From contig CBDHEM010000069.1 in assembly GCA_965261955.1 (NCBI GenBank), positions 1,054,001 to 1,118,000 of the forward strand: 64,000 nucleotides of DNA, in the 5' to 3' direction. A program made the position numbers and the translations under genes. The notes beneath the pieces are model-generated. The model saw only the letters and a program-made list of their open reading frames with translations. It made no database searches and had not been told where the DNA came from. Positions within the stretch are counted from its first letter, which is position 1; the number at the start of each line of letters is the position of its first letter. This DNA comes from JABAAI01 sp965261955. GTDB taxonomy: Bacteria; Spirochaetota; Leptospiria; Leptospirales; Leptonemataceae. This document shows positions 61,117 through 64,000 of the stretch, in pieces.

Positions 61117-61470
61117 CGAATAGAGACGCCAGAAGTATTCGAGGCTACGATAAAGAAAAGAGGGATAGGAGTTAAAGTGGGGGAAAAAATAAGCCCTAAG
61201 TGTGGGGATACTCTGAAATTTCAGGGCAACCGTAACCACAAATTATATGTAGGAAAATGGGATAACATAGAGATTTCTTGGGCGACTATACCTGTAAAAA
61301 CGCTAAGTACGAGTATACGGACTATCCCCCGGACTATCCCCTGAAAAAGCATTTGGGTAGGGCTCTCAAAGCAAAAAGTCTGTGGCTAACTTGAAGAACA
61401 AATTTGTTACCTAGCTGTTCAAATGCCCTTCAATCATGTTTGCGAATATTGCGAATATATTGATGGGATT
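61105..61470 (+). pseudogene. Remnant of a zinc-ribbon transposase (ISKra4/UPF0236-like)
   Basis: Pieces in different frames give KISPKCGDTLKFQGNRNHK, then GDYTCKNAKYEYTDYP and YPLKKHLGRALKAKSLW, then EEQICYLAVQMPFNHVCEYC. The order (Cys-pair, basic beta strands, Cys, P-L.K.LG, then a helix with MPF...E) resembles the N-terminal part of ISKra4-type or UPF0236 transposases. At least two frame changes are needed and the catalytic part is absent. Assignment is by pattern only. Confidence 0.4.
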
Positions 61471-61483
61471 TTATAACAGTCCC
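61440..61483 (-). repeat. Partial MITE-like repeat end, copy K
   Basis: Ends TTTTATAACAGTCCC at 61483, identical in its last nine bases to the family terminus; no opposite end or core is recognisable. Confidence 0.45.
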
Positions 61484-61508
61484 AAAATGGAGCTGAAAGT
61501 CAGATGTG

Positions 61509-62903
61509 TCACACTTGGGAGTTGAATCCTGTGGCTAATAGAAAAGACTCACTTGTCTGTTTATAAAATTCCGGATCAAAACTAGCTTCTTGCAAGTGAG
61601 TTGCAACATAAATGGCACTTTTTTGTTCTTGAATCCAATTTGTACAGACTTCCTGACGAAAACGTGTTCCCATAAAATTCATCCCTAGTATAGGATTTTG
61701 AGGATCATTTCCTTCCCAATACAAACGAATGAGTTTCTCGCTTTTCTCATCTTGCCAAACAAAGGTCTGCTCTTCTGGTATGTCGCATGGCAAATAACCG
61801 TATGTTTGGTATTCTACAGTAAAAAACTTAGCTGAGTTAAACCAGATCCCTCTGTGATAAGAATCTTCCGGTATAGCATAGGCCTTTTCCTGCTTATTTT
61901 CATTTTTATAAACCTCTCTGGCTAAAATACGGCCAGCTACTGAACCCTGCATACGACCGGTATACCAAAGCTGTTCCACAGGGGGACCAAAACGCCTATT
62001 CTCAGCATCCCCTTCTTCCGCACAAAGTTGCGCACAATCTCCAGCCGCAAAAACACTCTCGATATTGGTTTGCATACGATAGTTCACCTTAACGCCTCGA
62101 TCTGTTTGGATGGCTGTGTCTTTCACTAGTTCTATATTCGGATGAACACCAGCCGTAAGGCAAACCAGTTGGCATGGTATTTCTTGTATCTCTTGTATCT
62201 CTTCTCCCTTTGACGTTAGTACGCCTTTCACACGCCCATTAGAACCAGCCAAAATTTCTTTTAGTTCCGTATTGGTTTGGACAATCTGGTGATGCTTATT
62301 GATTTCGTTTTCGACTAAATCCGCCTCTTCTTTGGGCAGAATATTACGCCAATAGCCTTTTTCTCTCACAAGGAAAGTTACATTTATGCCCCGAGTATGG
62401 AGCATCTCCCCTAGTTCAATACCAATAAGACCACCACCCACAATCACCGCAGCTTCCACTTTGTGCTGAGTTGTATTTTCTTCTAGTTTTTCTAGATCTT
62501 GGAGACTATATAGCCCCTGCACACCGGGTAAATCTTGTCCCGGCCACCCAAATTTATTATATGTAGATCCTGTGGCCAGGAGCAAATAATCATATTCAAT
62601 CGGATTATCGTTGTGTAACTGAAGTTGCTTCGTTTCAATATCCACTTTTTCTACCTTAGAGAAAACAAGCTCCAGCCAATTTTTTTTATAAAAAGAAGGC
62701 TCATAGGGATAGGTATCTTTTAGACGCATATGACCCATATAAATATACATCAGGGCTGTGCGGGAAAAAAAATAAGGGCTTTCTTTTGAAATGATTCGTA
62801 TACGAATATTCGGATGAAGCTTCCGCACTACGCGTGCAACACTAATACCAGTTATTCCATTGCCAATAATGACTAATCCCCGTTTTTTTAAATCTGTTCT
62901 CAT
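61509..62903 (-). CDS. NAD(P)H-dependent FAD oxidoreductase (nitrite/rubredoxin reductase type)
   Basis: 464 residues. Two dinucleotide-binding motifs: LVIIGNGITGISVARVVRK for FAD at the N-terminus and AAVIVGGGLIGIELGEML for NAD(P)H near residue 150. YLLLATGSTYNKFGWPG and SVFAAGDCAQLCAEEG (the C-terminal FAD Asp) complete the fold. About 120 extra C-terminal residues follow (QLWYTGRMQGSVAGRILA and beyond). The family includes reductases for rubredoxin, nitrite reductase and similar partners; the partner cannot be read here. A 9-bp tandem repeat gives EEIQEIQEIP near residue 240. It follows aroK after 15 bases in the same direction. Confidence 0.85.
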   Translation of the reverse strand: MRTDLKKRGLVIIGNGITGISVARVVRKLHPNIRIRIISKESPYFFSRTALMYIYMGHMRLKDTYPYEPSFYKKNWLELVFSKVEKVDIETKQLQLHNDNPIEYDYLLLATGSTYNKFGWPGQDLPGVQGLYSLQDLEKLEENTTQHKVEAAVIVGGGLIGIELGEMLHTRGINVTFLVREKGYWRNILPKEEADLVENEINKHHQIVQTNTELKEILAGSNGRVKGVLTSKGEEIQEIQEIPCQLVCLTAGVHPNIELVKDTAIQTDRGVKVNYRMQTNIESVFAAGDCAQLCAEEGDAENRRFGPPVEQLWYTGRMQGSVAGRILAREVYKNENKQEKAYAIPEDSYHRGIWFNSAKFFTVEYQTYGYLPCDIPEEQTFVWQDEKSEKLIRLYWEGNDPQNPILGMNFMGTRFRQEVCTNWIQEQKSAIYVATHLQEASFDPEFYKQTSESFLLATGFNSQV

Positions 62904-62918
62904 AAAAGACCTATCCTC

Positions 62919-63497
62919 TCAGCGTTCATTTCTAAAATACTTTTCATACAAAATGAACGCTGCCTCAGAGCTTGATTGTCCTTCCACGTCCAAAATGAAA
63001 TCTGCCGTCTTTTCGTAAAAAGGAAAACGTTTGTCCAAAAGAGTTTCATAATCTTCCGGAAGAGGAGGGCGAGCAGAAGTCGGTTCATTCTTACTAAGTA
63101 GACGCGACTTACTACACTTCAAGTATACTATGTGGCAATTATTTTTTAGAAGCTCTCCCTTTTCTTCTGAATACCTCTCCATAAATACTTTTTTCGTCTG
63201 TATTTTTTTTTCCCAAAAGGCATTTACAAGTATTCCACCTCCACAATCCAAAATCACACCTTCCATTTTAGTGATTTTTTTGAGCACTTGATGCTCCAAA
63301 TCACGAAAACCATCCCACCCAATTTTTTCTACAATTTCAGCGATAGCCAAGCCACTCATTTCATACGAAAGTAAACTATCCGTGCTCATAATAGGCCATC
63401 CACATAATCTTTTTAAACGGCGCGATAATTTAGATTTGCCGACTCCACGAGCACCAATAAGAGCAATATTTTTTTTACTAGCTTTACGGATTGTCAT
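62919..63497 (-). CDS. aroK: Shikimate kinase
   Basis: Phosphorylates shikimate in aromatic amino acid synthesis. 192 residues: P-loop ALIGARGVGKSKLSRRL near residue 14, MSTDSLLSYEMSGLAIAEIV with the shikimate-binding Asp, GWDGFRDLEHQVL with Arg, and ILDCGGGIL, the shikimate GGG loop. The lid TSARPPLPEDYETLL carries the Arg-Pro-Leu signature. Length is slightly above the usual 170-175. It is the first gene of a pair with the flavoprotein gene and is divergent from the thiolase gene, with a shared 44-base interval. Confidence 0.93.
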   Translation of the reverse strand: MTIRKASKKNIALIGARGVGKSKLSRRLKRLCGWPIMSTDSLLSYEMSGLAIAEIVEKIGWDGFRDLEHQVLKKITKMEGVILDCGGGILVNAFWEKKIQTKKVFMERYSEEKGELLKNNCHIVYLKCSKSRLLSKNEPTSARPPLPEDYETLLDKRFPFYEKTADFILDVEGQSSSEAAFILYEKYFRNER

Positions 63498-63523
63498 AAA
63501 ATTGATATCTGACTAGATCAAGT

Positions 63524-63533
63524 AAGGAGGAGG
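63524..63533 (+). promoter_or_regulatory. Strong Shine-Dalgarno sequence before a non-ATG start
   Basis: AAGGAGGAGG ends 8 bases before ATT at 63542. No ATG, GTG or TTG in the right frame lies between this site and the conserved protein start, so it marks ATT as the initiation codon. Confidence 0.7.
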
Positions 63534-63541
63534 ACAATACT

Positions 63542-64000
63542 ATTAAAATTACAACACTAATATTAGGTGGTGCCCAAACAGACTTTGCTCGTAATTGGAC
63601 AAGAGAAGGTAAAACTTTTTTAGCTATGCTTAGAGAGGTGGTCGAAGACGGTTTGAACTCTGTAGGCCTAGATTACGAGGAAATTCAACATCTCAACCAA
63701 AAAAATAAAATCGGGGTTTTTGTGGGGAATTTTAATGCTGAACAATATGCTAATCAAGGGCATTTGGGAGCCTTTTTAACAGAGGTCCATCCTGCTTTTT
63801 ATGGGGTGCCGGGAGCCAGATATGAAGCCGCTTGTGCGTCTGGCTCTGTTGCTTTGCATTCAGCTAGGGCTCATATAGAAGCGGAAGATTACGATGTGGC
63901 TGTAGTTGTTGGTCTCGAAATCATGAAAACAGTGGATGCGACCATAGGTGGAGATTTTTTGGGAACTGCTGCCTACTATGAATTAGAAGCAAAGGGGATT
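63542..64000 (+). CDS. Thiolase/acetyl-CoA acetyltransferase-like protein, N-terminal part
   Basis: The first 153 codons of a gene that runs off the window. ITTLILGGAQTDFARNWTRE, then VFVGNFNAEQYANQGHLG and the nucleophile region YEAACASGSVALHSARAHIE (Cys in AACASGS) match the thiolase superfamily, SCP-x-like lineage, used in fatty acid breakdown or sterol-type acyl metabolism. The frame upstream has a TGA at 63503-63505 and no ATG/GTG/TTG before the conserved N-terminus; ATT at 63542 is placed ideally behind AAGGAGGAGG. A CTG at 63509 is the only other possible start but would lie before the Shine-Dalgarno. The rest of the protein is outside the window. Confidence 0.88.
   Translation, partial: MKITTLILGGAQTDFARNWTREGKTFLAMLREVVEDGLNSVGLDYEEIQHLNQKNKIGVFVGNFNAEQYANQGHLGAFLTEVHPAFYGVPGARYEAACASGSVALHSARAHIEAEDYDVAVVVGLEIMKTVDATIGGDFLGTAAYYELEAKGI

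Larger units (their letters stand above)
60637..61508. other. Decayed mobile-element region
   Basis: About 870 bases without an intact gene: a dispersed repeat copy (60901-60981), a 14-bp-stem hairpin (61079-61116), a transposase-like remnant (61105-61470) and a MITE end (61440-61483). The stretch 60665-60865 is open but unlike any protein I know. Confidence 0.6.

Noticed and set aside
1..64000. CRISPR arrays, tRNA or rRNA genes
   Set aside because: I looked for regularly spaced repeats and cloverleaf-like segments and found none. The only regular repeats are protein-coding (giant gene) or MITEs, whose spacing is irregular.

Overview
The window looks like AT-rich chromosome from a spirochaete related to Leptospiraceae. 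The best pointers are a DUF1564-type protein (a family known essentially from Leptospira), lax spirochaete-style lipoprotein signals, a phasin-like protein, a dimeric GlyRS and a large GLUG/cadherin-like surface protein. Placement is inference; there is no rRNA or tRNA gene here to anchor it.

Layout. 0-9.9 kb: murE and ftsL (a broken dcw cluster without ftsI between them), comF, a dead sfsA, a COG4324-type peptidase lipoprotein, AIM24, a metzincin lipoprotein and purF. 10-17 kb: a phosphoglycerate kinase homologue that has lost nearly all of its active-site motifs, msrA, an MTH1-like Nudix gene, and a four-gene yejBE/oppDF-type peptide ABC transporter. 17-22 kb: thiC, a DUF1564 gene, a broken IS3-family element inserted exactly at the cobA stop codon, and cobA. 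22-38.8 kb: mostly ordinary housekeeping genes (rsmD-like, recG, xer, a two-cNMP-domain protein, glyS, htrA, exbB/exbD, a degenerate class III cyclase-like membrane protein, phasin-like/SDR, gpmA, a protoporphyrinogen-oxidase-like flavoprotein, a VOC protein). 39-47 kb: a 2576-residue repeat protein of visibly higher GC. 47-56 kb: two membrane/spermidine-synthase-like fusion proteins bracketing a field of decaying genes (HTTM-like, a DUF1624-like acyltransferase, a stub of a third paralogue), then a VanX-like lipoprotein. 57-60.6 kb: def, then a compact three-gene inositol cassette (HD protein, a cytidylyltransferase/CDP-alcohol phosphotransferase fusion, inositol-3-phosphate synthase) next to mobile-element debris. 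61.5-64 kb: a flavoprotein oxidoreductase, aroK and, divergently, the start of a thiolase that appears to begin at an ATT codon.

Two processes explain much of the non-coding sequence. (1) A family of about 110-bp repeats with inverted ends (GGGACTGTTGCAAAATG-like) occurs at nine full and two partial sites, in both orientations, typically hard against gene ends (ftsL/murE, exbB/exbD, thiC, recG); I read it as a MITE. (2) Short head-to-tail duplications of 9-21 bp recur inside and outside genes; one 10-bp duplication appears to have truncated the acyltransferase gene. With the stop-riddled sfsA, a GST remnant, dead transposases and frameshifted HTTM, this indicates a genome in active decay, as in a host-restricted lineage.

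The most interesting candidates are the phosphoglycerate kinase pseudoenzyme, the inositol-phosphodiester cassette, the MITE family, the giant surface protein with a second Cys-rich repeat beyond its stop codon, and the ATT-start thiolase.
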